Below are positions 15,221 to 23,211 of a DNA stretch of 27,839 bases, piece after piece (the first letter of the stretch is position 1; each line of letters opens with the position of its first letter). The notes beneath the pieces are model-generated. The model made no database searches and was not told the DNA's origin. It was given only the letters and a program-made list of their open reading frames with translations. Origin of the DNA: UBA2093 sp044340485. Lineage in GTDB: Bacteria; Actinomycetota; Acidimicrobiia; Acidimicrobiales; Ilumatobacteraceae. The DNA lies in NCBI GenBank assembly GCA_044340485.1, contig JBIITN010000025.1, positions 1-27,839 of the forward strand, given 5' to 3'. A program made the position numbers and the translations under genes.

Positions 15221-15637
15221 GTGTTTGTTGGAGTGCACGAGCGCCAATTAGACCCAAAGGGTCGGCTTGCTCTGCCTGCAGCCTTTCGCCCCCGCTTAGA
15301 GCCACGCTGTTACTTGGCATTTGGTCAGGACAAGTGCGTTGACGTTCTCACTGCCGAAGCCTTTGAGCAGGTCGCTCAGGAAATGCTTGACAAGGTTCGC
15401 TCTGGCGAGATTGATCGCAATCAGCAACGTGCACTTGCGGCCAACACGATCGAAGTGGCCGTCGACGCGCAAGGTCGGGTCAACCTCGATGAAAAATTGC
15501 GCGCATACGCCGGTCTTGAGTTGAACACGAAAGTGATTGTGGCTGGCTCATTTGATCGCGTCGAAATTTGGGATCCCGCTCGTCACGACCGAGTGACTGC
15601 AGCCGGCACGCAACAAATTGCCGGAGGGGACGCGTGA
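15221..15637 (+). CDS. mraZ: Transcriptional regulator MraZ
   Basis: MraZ is the conserved first gene of the dcw cluster, a ring-forming DNA-binding protein that represses its own promoter in E. coli. The 138-residue protein has two SpoVT/AbrB-like halves, each with the D-x3-R signature: LDPKGRLALPAAFR (Asp11, Arg15) and VDAQGRVNLDEKLR (Asp81, Arg85). Length is normal. The GTG start at 15221 is supported by GGAG 7 bases upstream and by the family opening FVGVHERQLDPKGR. The TGGGG box array at the promoter is its expected target. It is separated from rsmH by 209 bases holding a structured RNA, instead of the usual close spacing. Confidence 0.96.
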   Translation: MFVGVHERQLDPKGRLALPAAFRPRLEPRCYLAFGQDKCVDVLTAEAFEQVAQEMLDKVRSGEIDRNQQRALAANTIEVAVDAQGRVNLDEKLRAYAGLELNTKVIVAGSFDRVEIWDPARHDRVTAAGTQQIAGGDA

Positions 15638-15717
15638 TGAGCAATGCAGCGTTGTCACACATCCTCAGCACAGGTTTTTTTGAATCACAACATTCACGTC
15701 ATGGTCGCCATGGACTA

Positions 15718-15839
15718 TCGGTCCTTGGCAGTCTCCCGGATGGCACGGTGGCCAGCTCCAACTCCGCCCGCTGTCATCGCGCACGTACCGGGGATAAATC
15801 CGGACGGCATTTGCTGTCCGGGAGGCTGCCAAGGACCGA
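15718..15839 (+). ncRNA. Long-stem leader RNA upstream of rsmH, possible mraW motif
   Basis: Positions 15718-15740 pair with 15817-15839 in an unbroken 23-bp stem with one G-U (the outer part is TCGGTCCTTGGCAG against CTGCCAAGGACCGA). The enclosed 76 bases can form further stems, for example 15784-15806 with a GATAAA-like loop and one bulged A. A small CATGG/CCATG hairpin (15700-15712) precedes it. The element ends 7 bases before the rsmH ATG. Rfam describes an actinobacterial 'mraW RNA motif' exactly upstream of mraW (rsmH); position and size fit, but I cannot test the covariance model. It probably controls rsmH and the downstream dcw genes. Confidence 0.6.
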
Positions 15840-15846
15840 CGTCGGC

Positions 15847-16785
15847 ATGAACACCGAACCTTTCATTCACGCATCGGTGATGCTTGAAGAGATTTGTTCG
15901 GTGTTTGATTCTGTGTCAGACGGGGTGTTTCTTGACGCAACAATTGGCGGGGCAGGCCATTCCCATGCACTGCTCTCTCGCCATCACAACATTTCACTGT
16001 TGGGCCTTGATCAAGATGACACTGCCCTCGACGCAGCGTCTCGAAATCTTTCAGAGTTTGCCGCGCGTGTCACCCTCCGACGCGCGCGGTTTCATCGCAT
16101 TGCCGAAGTGTGTGCTTCTCTCGGAGTGACCGAACTCACCGGTGCACTATTTGATCTCGGTGTTTCCTCGCCCCAGTTTGATGTCGCTGAGCGAGGGTTT
16201 TCTTACCGGCTAGACGGGCCACTCGATATGCGGATGGATCGCACTCAAGATCTCACTGCAGACGTTGTTGTCAATACCTACGACAAAGATCAACTGGCAC
16301 GCCTCATCTCATCGAACTCTGATGAACGATTCGCTGATCGCATCGCGCGAGCCATTGTCGCCGCGCGTCCAATACGTTCCACTCTCCAGCTTGCCGAGGT
16401 GGTGACCACAGCGATACCGGCTGCCACGCGTCGCCGTGGTGGCCACCCGGCTAAGCGGACGTTCCAGGCGATTCGCATTGAAGTGAACCAAGAACTCGAC
16501 ATTCTTGAGACGTCGCTGCGTGATGTCATTTCATTGTTAGTACCTGGTGCGCGGCTTGCAGTCCTCACATTTCACTCTGGTGAAGACCGAATCGTGAAAG
16601 ACGTGATGCGCCAAGCCGAAACAGGCGGATGCACTTGTCCGGTCGGTCTTCCGTGTGGATGTGGGGCAATGTCACTTGTGCAACGAGTGCGCGCACCACG
16701 TACCGCATCAGCATCAGAAATTGCTGGTAATGCACGGTCGTCATCTGCGCGTCTGCGAGTTGTCGAAAAGAAAGCACAGGTCTGA
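15847..16785 (+). CDS. rsmH: 16S rRNA m4C1402 methyltransferase
   Basis: RsmH (MraW) methylates N4 of C1402 in the ribosomal P site using S-adenosylmethionine. The 312-residue protein has the opening HASVMLEEI, the SAM-binding FLDATIGGAGHSHALL, DLGVSSPQFD, GFSYRLDGPLDMRMD, HPAKRTFQAIRIEVNQEL and LTFHSGEDRIVK; the last usually reads HSLEDR, so Gly replaces Leu. ATG 15847 matches the family start; reading upstream would run through the structured leader and mraZ's 3' end, which show no protein similarity. The next gene starts 5 bases after the stop. Length is typical. Confidence 0.95.
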   Translation: MNTEPFIHASVMLEEICSVFDSVSDGVFLDATIGGAGHSHALLSRHHNISLLGLDQDDTALDAASRNLSEFAARVTLRRARFHRIAEVCASLGVTELTGALFDLGVSSPQFDVAERGFSYRLDGPLDMRMDRTQDLTADVVVNTYDKDQLARLISSNSDERFADRIARAIVAARPIRSTLQLAEVVTTAIPAATRRRGGHPAKRTFQAIRIEVNQELDILETSLRDVISLLVPGARLAVLTFHSGEDRIVKDVMRQAETGGCTCPVGLPCGCGAMSLVQRVRAPRTASASEIAGNARSSSARLRVVEKKAQV

Positions 16786-16790
16786 TCTTC

Positions 16791-17249
16791 ATGGCTGTTG
16801 CTTTTCGTTTTCCTAATCCGCTTATCGAAAGGGATGAGCGCCCCACGCTCACTCTGGTGCCCAAACGCCGCAGTCCTGTTGCGATTGTGGTTGTCGTCAT
16901 GCTGATGTTTTTTGGAACACTGTTTGGGGTTGTCGCATTGCGAACACACATGGCCCAACAGCAGCAGGTAATTGACGATCTCACCTACGATCTTTCGCGG
17001 GCGCGAAACCACTTTGACGAGCTTCGGGCCGAACGCGCTCGATTGCAATCGCCAGACGTATTGGTGGATGCGGCGCGGTCGATGGGGCTTGTGCCAACTG
17101 CAGGAGCGCGTCTGGTTGACGTACCACCAGCGATTGCCGCTGAAGTAGCTGAGACATTAGGCAAAGTCGACATGGATCTTGTGAAACCAGTCGAGTCGCC
17201 ACTTGACACCTTTGGGCGTTTGAAGTCACAGGTGGATGTAGCACCGTGA
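16791..17249 (+). CDS. ftsL: FtsL-like cell division protein
   Basis: Identified mainly by position between rsmH and ftsI and by architecture. The 152-residue product has a 28-residue cytoplasmic N-terminus, one transmembrane helix (about 29-51, VAIVVVVMLMFFGTLFGVVAL), a coiled-coil segment (about 53-85, QQQQVIDDLTYDLSRARNHF) and a periplasmic/extracellular tail containing DVLVDAARSMGLVP, the septum-formation-initiator type ending. FtsL joins FtsB and FtsQ to activate FtsW-FtsI at the septum. Sequence similarity in this family is weak, so the name rests on context. It overlaps ftsI by 4 bases (GTGA). Confidence 0.85.
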   Translation: MAVAFRFPNPLIERDERPTLTLVPKRRSPVAIVVVVMLMFFGTLFGVVALRTHMAQQQQVIDDLTYDLSRARNHFDELRAERARLQSPDVLVDAARSMGLVPTAGARLVDVPPAIAAEVAETLGKVDMDLVKPVESPLDTFGRLKSQVDVAP

Positions 17250-19333
17250 CCGCAACAACGCCACATCAATCGCGGCGCACACGCCAACATCGATCCTCGT
17301 CAGATTCCTTGCGCAGGCGTTCTACATCCACATCTCGTTCTACATCTGCATCTCGTTCTGCGTCTGCGTCTCGTTCTGCATCTGCGTCTCGTTCTGCACA
17401 GCCACGATCACGAAGTGGCGGTCAACGTAACGCCTCTCCAGAGCGCAAAAGAGCATCCCAGCCAACGACAGCGCCACAGCAAAGAAGATCACCCCAGCGC
17501 AATTTACGTCTTGTTGACATGCCAAAGAGGTTGCCCGCGTCATTTCGTCGCAGTCTTACGCCCGTAGCGGCAAAAAAGGAATCATCTCAGCAAGTGCACC
17601 AACGAATGATGAAACGTCTGCGTTTCCTAGTTGTGGTTTTTGTTCTTATCATGGTCGTCGTCTTCGTGCGAGTAGTGATGTTGCAGACAGTGCAACGTGA
17701 TGGTTATCTCGAAGCTTCCATCAATCAACGAACACGACTCACCACAGTTCGTGCGCCCCGAGGAGTGATCTTTGACCGGACAGGACAAGAGCTGGCTCTC
17801 TCGGTCCCACGCATCACATTGTTCGCTGACCCACGCGAAATGCCTGACAAAGTTGCAGCAGCTGCCTCGCTTGCAGTTGTCTTGCAGTTGTCGCCGGAAA
17901 AACACGATGCATTGCTGAGAGAACTGGAGCAGCCCGGTTCAGCATTTGTGTATCTGTCTCGGGGTATGGACAAGGCCGTTGCACAGGGAATTCTTAATCA
18001 GGCAATACCTGGGGTGCATGGATACACAGAGCCTGCGCGTGTGGTGGAAGGCGGTGTTGCGGAAGCAATTATCGGCAAGACAGATCCAGACGGCGTGGGT
18101 TCTTCTGGCCTTGAGTTGCAATTCAATGATCTCTTGCAGGGTAAGAACGGCCAAGTTGTTCGGCAAGTTGATCGCCGAGGCAATTCGATTGCTGGCGCAA
18201 TTCGTACATCCGCAGAAGCAATGCCTGGTGATGATCTTGTGTTGACTGTTGACAAGACTCTGCAATTTCATACAGACAAAGCGTTGCTACAACGTGTGGA
18301 ACAACTTGGCGCCAAAGGTGGAACCATCATTTTGATGGACTCTAAAACCGGAGAGATCTATGCGATGTCAAACGTACGCCGCGGCGATGATGGTCAAGTG
18401 CGCCTTGCCTCAGGCAACTTTGGCGCAGTGGAGGCGTATGAGCCAGGTTCAGTTGCAAAGATCTTTAGCGTTAGTGCAGCACTGAACGAGGGCAACGTCA
18501 CCCCAGAGACAACCCTGAAAGTTCCAGGAATCATAAAAGTTGACGATTTTGTTATCCGTGATGCATGGCCACACGGTTTGCTGAAGATGAGTGTGCGTGA
18601 CATTATGACGCAAAGTTCCAACTTGGGCACAGCCATGATTGCCGACACGATGAAGAATGTTCGCAAGTACGAGTATCTACAAGCCTTTGGTTTCGGCCAA
18701 GAGACTGGACTGAAGTATCCAGGAGAATCAAAGGGAATCCTGCGTGACGTGTATGACTGGCAAGGTACTGAGAAGATGACGGTTGCATACGGTTATGGCT
18801 TTGCGGCCACGTCACTTCAGTTGATTGCGGGCGTGAACACAGTCGCAAATAAAGGAACGTATGTGGCACCGAAATTGGTGCGTGGCACTATCGACAAGAA
18901 CGGCAAATTAGTGGAGGCAGCACCGTCAATTACTCGTCCCGTCGTTACTCCTGAGACAGCGGCTACGACCACTTCGATGCTGCAAGATGTTGTGTGTTTC
19001 GGTACGGCGAAGTTGGCTCAGGTAAAAGGTATGACTGTTGCTGGCAAGACAGGCACCGGATACAAAGTGCAAGACAACGGTACATACATCACCGAGGCTG
19101 GAACGCGTTCGTACTTTGCATCGTTTGTTGGTTATTTCCCAGCGCAGGACCCTAAGGTCACAATGTTGGTAAGCATTGACGAACCCAACGCTCAATCTCG
19201 AGATCGTTTCGGTGGTACGGCTGCTGCTCCTGTTTTTGCTCTTTTGACGCCAACAGTGATGCACGAACTGGGAATTGCTCCTGTGGGATCTGGAACCGGT
19301 TGCAAAAAACTTGCACAGGTGCCGGGGCAGTAG
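17246..19333 (+). CDS. ftsI: Septal transpeptidase FtsI (PBP3)
   Basis: Class B penicillin-binding protein that cross-links septal peptidoglycan with FtsW. The 695-residue protein has a long basic cytoplasmic N-terminus (about 1-125, with a Ser/Arg repeat at 30-51), one transmembrane helix (about 127-147), a pedestal domain starting RAPRGVIFDRTG, and the transpeptidase domain with the active-site SVAK (Ser402, Lys405), SSN (457-459) and KTGT (601-604). All catalytic motifs are intact. The N-terminal extension is much longer than in E. coli FtsI and somewhat like the long tails of other actinobacterial FtsI proteins. GTG start overlaps ftsL. The gene is followed by murE after 13 bases. Confidence 0.95.
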   Translation: MTATTPHQSRRTRQHRSSSDSLRRRSTSTSRSTSASRSASASRSASASRSAQPRSRSGGQRNASPERKRASQPTTAPQQRRSPQRNLRLVDMPKRLPASFRRSLTPVAAKKESSQQVHQRMMKRLRFLVVVFVLIMVVVFVRVVMLQTVQRDGYLEASINQRTRLTTVRAPRGVIFDRTGQELALSVPRITLFADPREMPDKVAAAASLAVVLQLSPEKHDALLRELEQPGSAFVYLSRGMDKAVAQGILNQAIPGVHGYTEPARVVEGGVAEAIIGKTDPDGVGSSGLELQFNDLLQGKNGQVVRQVDRRGNSIAGAIRTSAEAMPGDDLVLTVDKTLQFHTDKALLQRVEQLGAKGGTIILMDSKTGEIYAMSNVRRGDDGQVRLASGNFGAVEAYEPGSVAKIFSVSAALNEGNVTPETTLKVPGIIKVDDFVIRDAWPHGLLKMSVRDIMTQSSNLGTAMIADTMKNVRKYEYLQAFGFGQETGLKYPGESKGILRDVYDWQGTEKMTVAYGYGFAATSLQLIAGVNTVANKGTYVAPKLVRGTIDKNGKLVEAAPSITRPVVTPETAATTTSMLQDVVCFGTAKLAQVKGMTVAGKTGTGYKVQDNGTYITEAGTRSYFASFVGYFPAQDPKVTMLVSIDEPNAQSRDRFGGTAAAPVFALLTPTVMHELGIAPVGSGTGCKKLAQVPGQ
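17333..17398. repeat. 18-bp tandem repeat encoding the Ser/Arg tail of FtsI
   Basis: The unit TCTCGTTCTGCATCTGCG runs for about 3.7 copies (17333-17350, 17351-17368, 17369-17386, partial to 17398) with one to three changes. Each unit encodes SRS(T/A)SA. Because 18 is a multiple of 3, gain or loss of units keeps the frame, so the tail length could vary between strains. Confidence 0.9.
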
Positions 19334-19346
19334 ACGGGAATGTCAC

Positions 19347-20795
19347 ATGACCGTTGTTGTGCCTCGATTTCGCAGTCTTGCTGAATTAGTCAGCGCCATT
19401 CCGCAACACCTTTCGTTTGTTCTAGCTGGAAATGATGCTGTTGAGATAACAGGTATCGCTTCTGATTCACGAGTGGTGCAGAGTGGGAATCTCTACTGTT
19501 GCATTCGTGGCGAATATTTCGATGGGCATACATTTGCACGAGACGCTGTAGATAACGGAGCACGTGCTCTACTCGTGGAGAGCTTTGTTTCAGACGTGCC
19601 AGAACATATCGCGCAAGTGCGGGTTTCAAATGTGCGTGATGTCATCGGGTGGCTTGCAGCGGAAATATATGATCAACCCTCGGATCAGTTATGTGTTGTT
19701 GGCGTCACAGGGACTAACGGGAAAACATCGACTGTCTCATTGGTGGGAGATTTGTTGCGCGCGCTTGGAAACACCGTGCAAGTATTCGGGACATTGACAG
19801 GCGAGCGCACCACACCAGAGGCGATCGCAATGCAAGAACGCTTGGCCCAGTGCGTAGCAGATGGAGTGACGCATGTAGTGATGGAAGTTTCCTCGCATGC
19901 GCTTGTGCAAGGACGTGTATTCGGAACTCACTTTGATCTAGTGGCTTTTACAAATCTCGGCCACGATCATCTCGACTTTCACAAAATACAAGAAGAATAT
20001 TTCGCAGCTAAGGCATCACTATTTCGGACTGTGTATGCCGATCGTGCAGTAGTGAACATTGATGACCCTCACGGACTGATGATTTCAGATACGGCTGACA
20101 TTGCCTGCGAGGAATTCGCGTGCAGTGATGCAAGCGACGTGCTAGTCACCGCGCGAGCGACGTCGTTTCTGTGGCGCAACGTCACGATTCATGCTCCGAT
20201 CGGTGGTGCGTTCACCGTGATGAATCTGCTCGCGGCCGTGACTATTACACAAAATTTGGGGTATGCACCTTCTGACATTGCTCGTGCGTGCGATGATATA
20301 CACCCGATTCGTGGGCGTTTTGAATTAGTGCCGGGAGCTATTGATTTTGATGTTGTTGTTGACTATGCCCACACTCCAGAAGGTTTGGAAGAAGTGTTGA
20401 GTACGGCACGTGCGCTCACGCGAGGTCAGTTGATAGCGGTGTTTGGTTGCGGTGGAAACCGTGACCGGGGAAAGCGCCCGGTGATGGGTGCGATCGCGGC
20501 GCGAATCGCTGACCAGATCTTTGTCACATCAGACAATCCTCGCGATGAGGATCCACTGAACATCATTCACGAGGTGTGTGCTGGTGCTCAGAACGGGCGA
20601 GCAGACGTGCTAGCTGTCATCGACCGTCATGACGCAATCTCTCAAGCAATACGCAGTGCGTCTCGCGGTGACATCGTGGTGATTGCCGGCAAGGGACATG
20701 AAACGACGCAAGAGATCGCGGGAGCGCATGTGCCCTTTAACGATGTGCAAGTTGCACGTAAGGTCTTGCAACACATGCAGGGAGAAGCGAAATGA
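19347..20795 (+). CDS. murE: UDP-MurNAc-tripeptide synthetase (meso-DAP adding)
   Basis: Cytoplasmic ATP-dependent ligase that adds the third amino acid to UDP-MurNAc-L-Ala-D-Glu. The 482-residue protein has the N-terminal UDP-binding domain, the ATP loop GVTGTNGKTS (119-128), MEVSSHAL, and the C-terminal domain with DNPR (396-399) and KGHE (449-452). DNPR is the signature of enzymes selecting meso-diaminopimelate rather than lysine, so a DAP-type wall is predicted. ATG 19347 has GGGA 9 bases upstream and gives a normal length. The stop overlaps the mraY ATG by 4 bases, with no murF between them. Confidence 0.95.
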   Translation: MTVVVPRFRSLAELVSAIPQHLSFVLAGNDAVEITGIASDSRVVQSGNLYCCIRGEYFDGHTFARDAVDNGARALLVESFVSDVPEHIAQVRVSNVRDVIGWLAAEIYDQPSDQLCVVGVTGTNGKTSTVSLVGDLLRALGNTVQVFGTLTGERTTPEAIAMQERLAQCVADGVTHVVMEVSSHALVQGRVFGTHFDLVAFTNLGHDHLDFHKIQEEYFAAKASLFRTVYADRAVVNIDDPHGLMISDTADIACEEFACSDASDVLVTARATSFLWRNVTIHAPIGGAFTVMNLLAAVTITQNLGYAPSDIARACDDIHPIRGRFELVPGAIDFDVVVDYAHTPEGLEEVLSTARALTRGQLIAVFGCGGNRDRGKRPVMGAIAARIADQIFVTSDNPRDEDPLNIIHEVCAGAQNGRADVLAVIDRHDAISQAIRSASRGDIVVIAGKGHETTQEIAGAHVPFNDVQVARKVLQHMQGEAK

Positions 20796-21853
20796 TCGCG
20801 GTGTTAATTGCTGGTGCGGTGGCACTCATCATGTCGCTCATTGGTACGCGCCTGTTGGTGTCATATTTTGAAAATCTTGGAAAAGGTCAGCCCATTCTTG
20901 GAACAGAAGATCGTGGCCCAATACACCACATTGGCAAGCAGGGCACAGCCACTATGGGTGGTATCGCGATTTTGATCGCAGGTTTCACGGGCTGGTTAGT
21001 GGCACACCTTCGCGATCGGCTCGCGTTTTCCGATCAAGCAGTCATCATGTGGATTGCGGTATTTGCCCTTGGCTTCATGGGTTTCCTTGACGACTTCTTA
21101 AAAGTCCGCAAAGCGCACAACCGTGGCATTCTTTGGAAGAAGAAGGGATACATCACATTCGGTTTAGTGGTGCTTCTCATGATTCTTTTACTCACGTCGA
21201 CGGGTGTGAGCGAGACGCTGTCGTTTACTCGTTTTGACCTGCCGGGGTGGAAGTTAACCCCCGCCTTGTGGGTGATTTGGACATCGCTCATGGTGTGGGC
21301 AACGACGAATGCGGTCAATGTGACTGATGGTCTTGACGGACTTGCAGCAGGTTCAGCCACGCTAGGTTTTCTCGCTTTTACTTTTATCGCGTATTGGGGT
21401 TTTCGTAATCCGAATTTGTACCAAATTGTTAACCCGCTCGATCTCGCTGTGTTCTCTGCTGCGATGGCGGGTGCGTGTGGTGGATTTTTGTGGTGGAACG
21501 CTGCGCCTGCACGAATCTTTATGGGCGACGTTGGTGCCCTCGGGATAGGTGCTGCACTTGGATTACTTGCCGTCACCACTAATACTCATCTGTTGTTGCC
21601 ACTCATTTGCGCACTGAACGTAATGGAAGCTGGTTCAGTTGCTGTTCAGATGGGAGTGTTCAAAGCGTCAGGCCGCAAGAAGCGTTTGTTTCGTATGTCG
21701 CCAATCCATCACCACTTTGAACTTCTTGGTTGGCCTGAAACCACTGTCATTATTCGTTTTTGGATCATCTCTGGTTTGTGCGTTGCTGCTGCACTTGCGC
21801 TGTTTCTTGCGGACTTCACAAATGTCGTTGACATGGGGCGGGCAGGTCGCTGA
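20792..21853 (+). CDS. mraY: Phospho-MurNAc-pentapeptide transferase
   Basis: MraY transfers phospho-MurNAc-pentapeptide to undecaprenyl phosphate, making lipid I at the inner face of the membrane. The 353-residue protein is strongly hydrophobic with about ten predicted helices and carries the family motifs IHHIGKQGTATMGGIAI, FLDDFLKVRK, NAVNVTDGLDGLAAG and PIHHHFELLGW. The aspartates of DDFLK and NVTDGLDG are the metal and catalytic residues. Length matches the family. It overlaps both murE (ATGA) and murD (TGATG). Confidence 0.96.
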   Translation: MIAVLIAGAVALIMSLIGTRLLVSYFENLGKGQPILGTEDRGPIHHIGKQGTATMGGIAILIAGFTGWLVAHLRDRLAFSDQAVIMWIAVFALGFMGFLDDFLKVRKAHNRGILWKKKGYITFGLVVLLMILLLTSTGVSETLSFTRFDLPGWKLTPALWVIWTSLMVWATTNAVNVTDGLDGLAAGSATLGFLAFTFIAYWGFRNPNLYQIVNPLDLAVFSAAMAGACGGFLWWNAAPARIFMGDVGALGIGAALGLLAVTTNTHLLLPLICALNVMEAGSVAVQMGVFKASGRKKRLFRMSPIHHHFELLGWPETTVIIRFWIISGLCVAAALALFLADFTNVVDMGRAGR

Positions 21854-23211
21854 TGCGCCGGGTCGCGGTGTTTGGCTTGGGCATTACGGGTCGAGCCACC
21901 GCACAAGCTTTGGCTGATCGCGGGTATGGAGTTCGTCTTGCCGACGACGTCATCACAGATGAAATGGCCGCTTTTGCAGATCACATCGACGCACCTTTGT
22001 ACTCGCCTAGCGATGATCAGATTCGCCAATTGTTGCGCAATGTCGACACATTGATTCCGGCGCCCGGAGTGCCGCCACGTCATCGGGTTATCGACGCGGC
22101 AACAAAAGCAAAGATCGCTATCCGTACAGAAATCGATGTTGCATACGAATGGGAACAACAACGCGCGGGCGGTCCACGTCCGATGCTTGGTGTCACCGGT
22201 ACCGATGGTAAGACAACCACAACGATGATCACCGCTGCATTATTGCGAGGTGGTGGTCTTCGTGCAGCAGAAGTGGGCAATACCGATGTTCCATTGATCG
22301 CGGCTCTTCACGAAAATCATGATGTTTTTGTTGTGGAGTGTTCCAGCTTTCGCTTGCAGTACATTTCACAATTTCGATGCGAAGCGTCAACATGGCTCAA
22401 CTTCGCACCCGACCATCTCGATTGGCATCCCGACCGCAACCATTATCTCCAAGCAAAGTCTCGTTTGTGGTCACATGTTCGTCCAACAGATGTGGCAGTA
22501 GTGCCGATTGGACACGCTGAGATCTCACACGTTGCTCATGAATCGAGTGCACGGGTGGTTTCTTTCGGTCTCGAGAGTGGCGATTACCACGTTGCTGATG
22601 GCAATTTAGAGTCTCCTCACGGATCGATTGGCGCTGTTGATTCCTTATGGCGCTCAATGCCACACGACATCACCAATGCTCTTGCTGCCAGCGCATTGGT
22701 GCTTGAGACAGGGTTAATCACGCTTGACACCATTGCGTCGAGTCTTGCCGCGTTTGAACCTGCACACCATCGGATCGAGTTAGTAGGTGAATTCGCGGGT
22801 TCACGCTGGTACGACGATTCAAAGGCAACAAGTCCGCACGCATCCCTCACAGCAATCCGCGCTTTTGAAAGACTGGTACTCATAGCTGGGGGACGTAACA
22901 AAGGACTAGATCTCACCGCGATGGCGACCGAGCCACAGCGTATGGCTGGAGTTGTTGCCATTGGTGATGATGCAGAACGTATTCGTGACGCTTTTGCGCC
23001 CTTGTGTCGCGTCGTGATCGCACAATCAATGAGTGACGCGGTGCGAGAAGCCGCTGCGATGTCATCGCCAGGTGTTGACGTTCTTCTTTCGCCTGGTTGC
23101 ACAAGTTTTGATTGGTACAACAATTACAACGAACGTGGTGATGATTTTCAGCGCATCGTGCGGATGTTTTTCTCTGACGCGGTGCAAGCAAGTCCAGGGG
23201 TGACTCAATGA
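21853..23211 (+). CDS. murD: UDP-MurNAc-L-alanine:D-glutamate ligase
   Basis: Second ligase of the UDP-MurNAc-peptide pathway, adding D-glutamate. The 452-residue protein has a Rossmann-like N-terminal domain (VAVFGLGITGRATAQAL), the ATP loop GVTGTDGKTTTT (from residue 113), VVECSSFRLQYI, NFAPDHLDWH, and the C-terminal domain with WYDDSKATSPHASLTAI and LSPGCTSFDWYNNYNERGDDF, the MurD-type ending (usually LSPACASFDQF). ATG 21853 shares its first base with the mraY stop. It overlaps ftsW by 4 bases. Confidence 0.95.
   Translation: MRRVAVFGLGITGRATAQALADRGYGVRLADDVITDEMAAFADHIDAPLYSPSDDQIRQLLRNVDTLIPAPGVPPRHRVIDAATKAKIAIRTEIDVAYEWEQQRAGGPRPMLGVTGTDGKTTTTMITAALLRGGGLRAAEVGNTDVPLIAALHENHDVFVVECSSFRLQYISQFRCEASTWLNFAPDHLDWHPDRNHYLQAKSRLWSHVRPTDVAVVPIGHAEISHVAHESSARVVSFGLESGDYHVADGNLESPHGSIGAVDSLWRSMPHDITNALAASALVLETGLITLDTIASSLAAFEPAHHRIELVGEFAGSRWYDDSKATSPHASLTAIRAFERLVLIAGGRNKGLDLTAMATEPQRMAGVVAIGDDAERIRDAFAPLCRVVIAQSMSDAVREAAAMSSPGVDVLLSPGCTSFDWYNNYNERGDDFQRIVRMFFSDAVQASPGVTQ

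Noticed and set aside
15039..15251. A glycine-rich reading frame upstream of mraZ.
   Set aside because: Its composition is simply the G-run box array and promoter read as codons, and it overlaps the mraZ start.
15663..15681. A terminator after mraZ, from a run of seven T at 15675-15681.
   Set aside because: Only a 3-bp CCT/AGG stem precedes the T-run; too weak to call, although attenuation with the downstream leader cannot be excluded.
15568..15846. An N-terminal extension of rsmH of 93 codons.
   Set aside because: The frame runs through the mraZ 3' end and the structured leader; RsmH similarity begins only at ATG 15847.
19275..19346. A longer murE starting inside ftsI.
   Set aside because: It would overlap ftsI by about 60 bases without family similarity; ATG 19347 has a ribosome binding site and the expected N-terminus.
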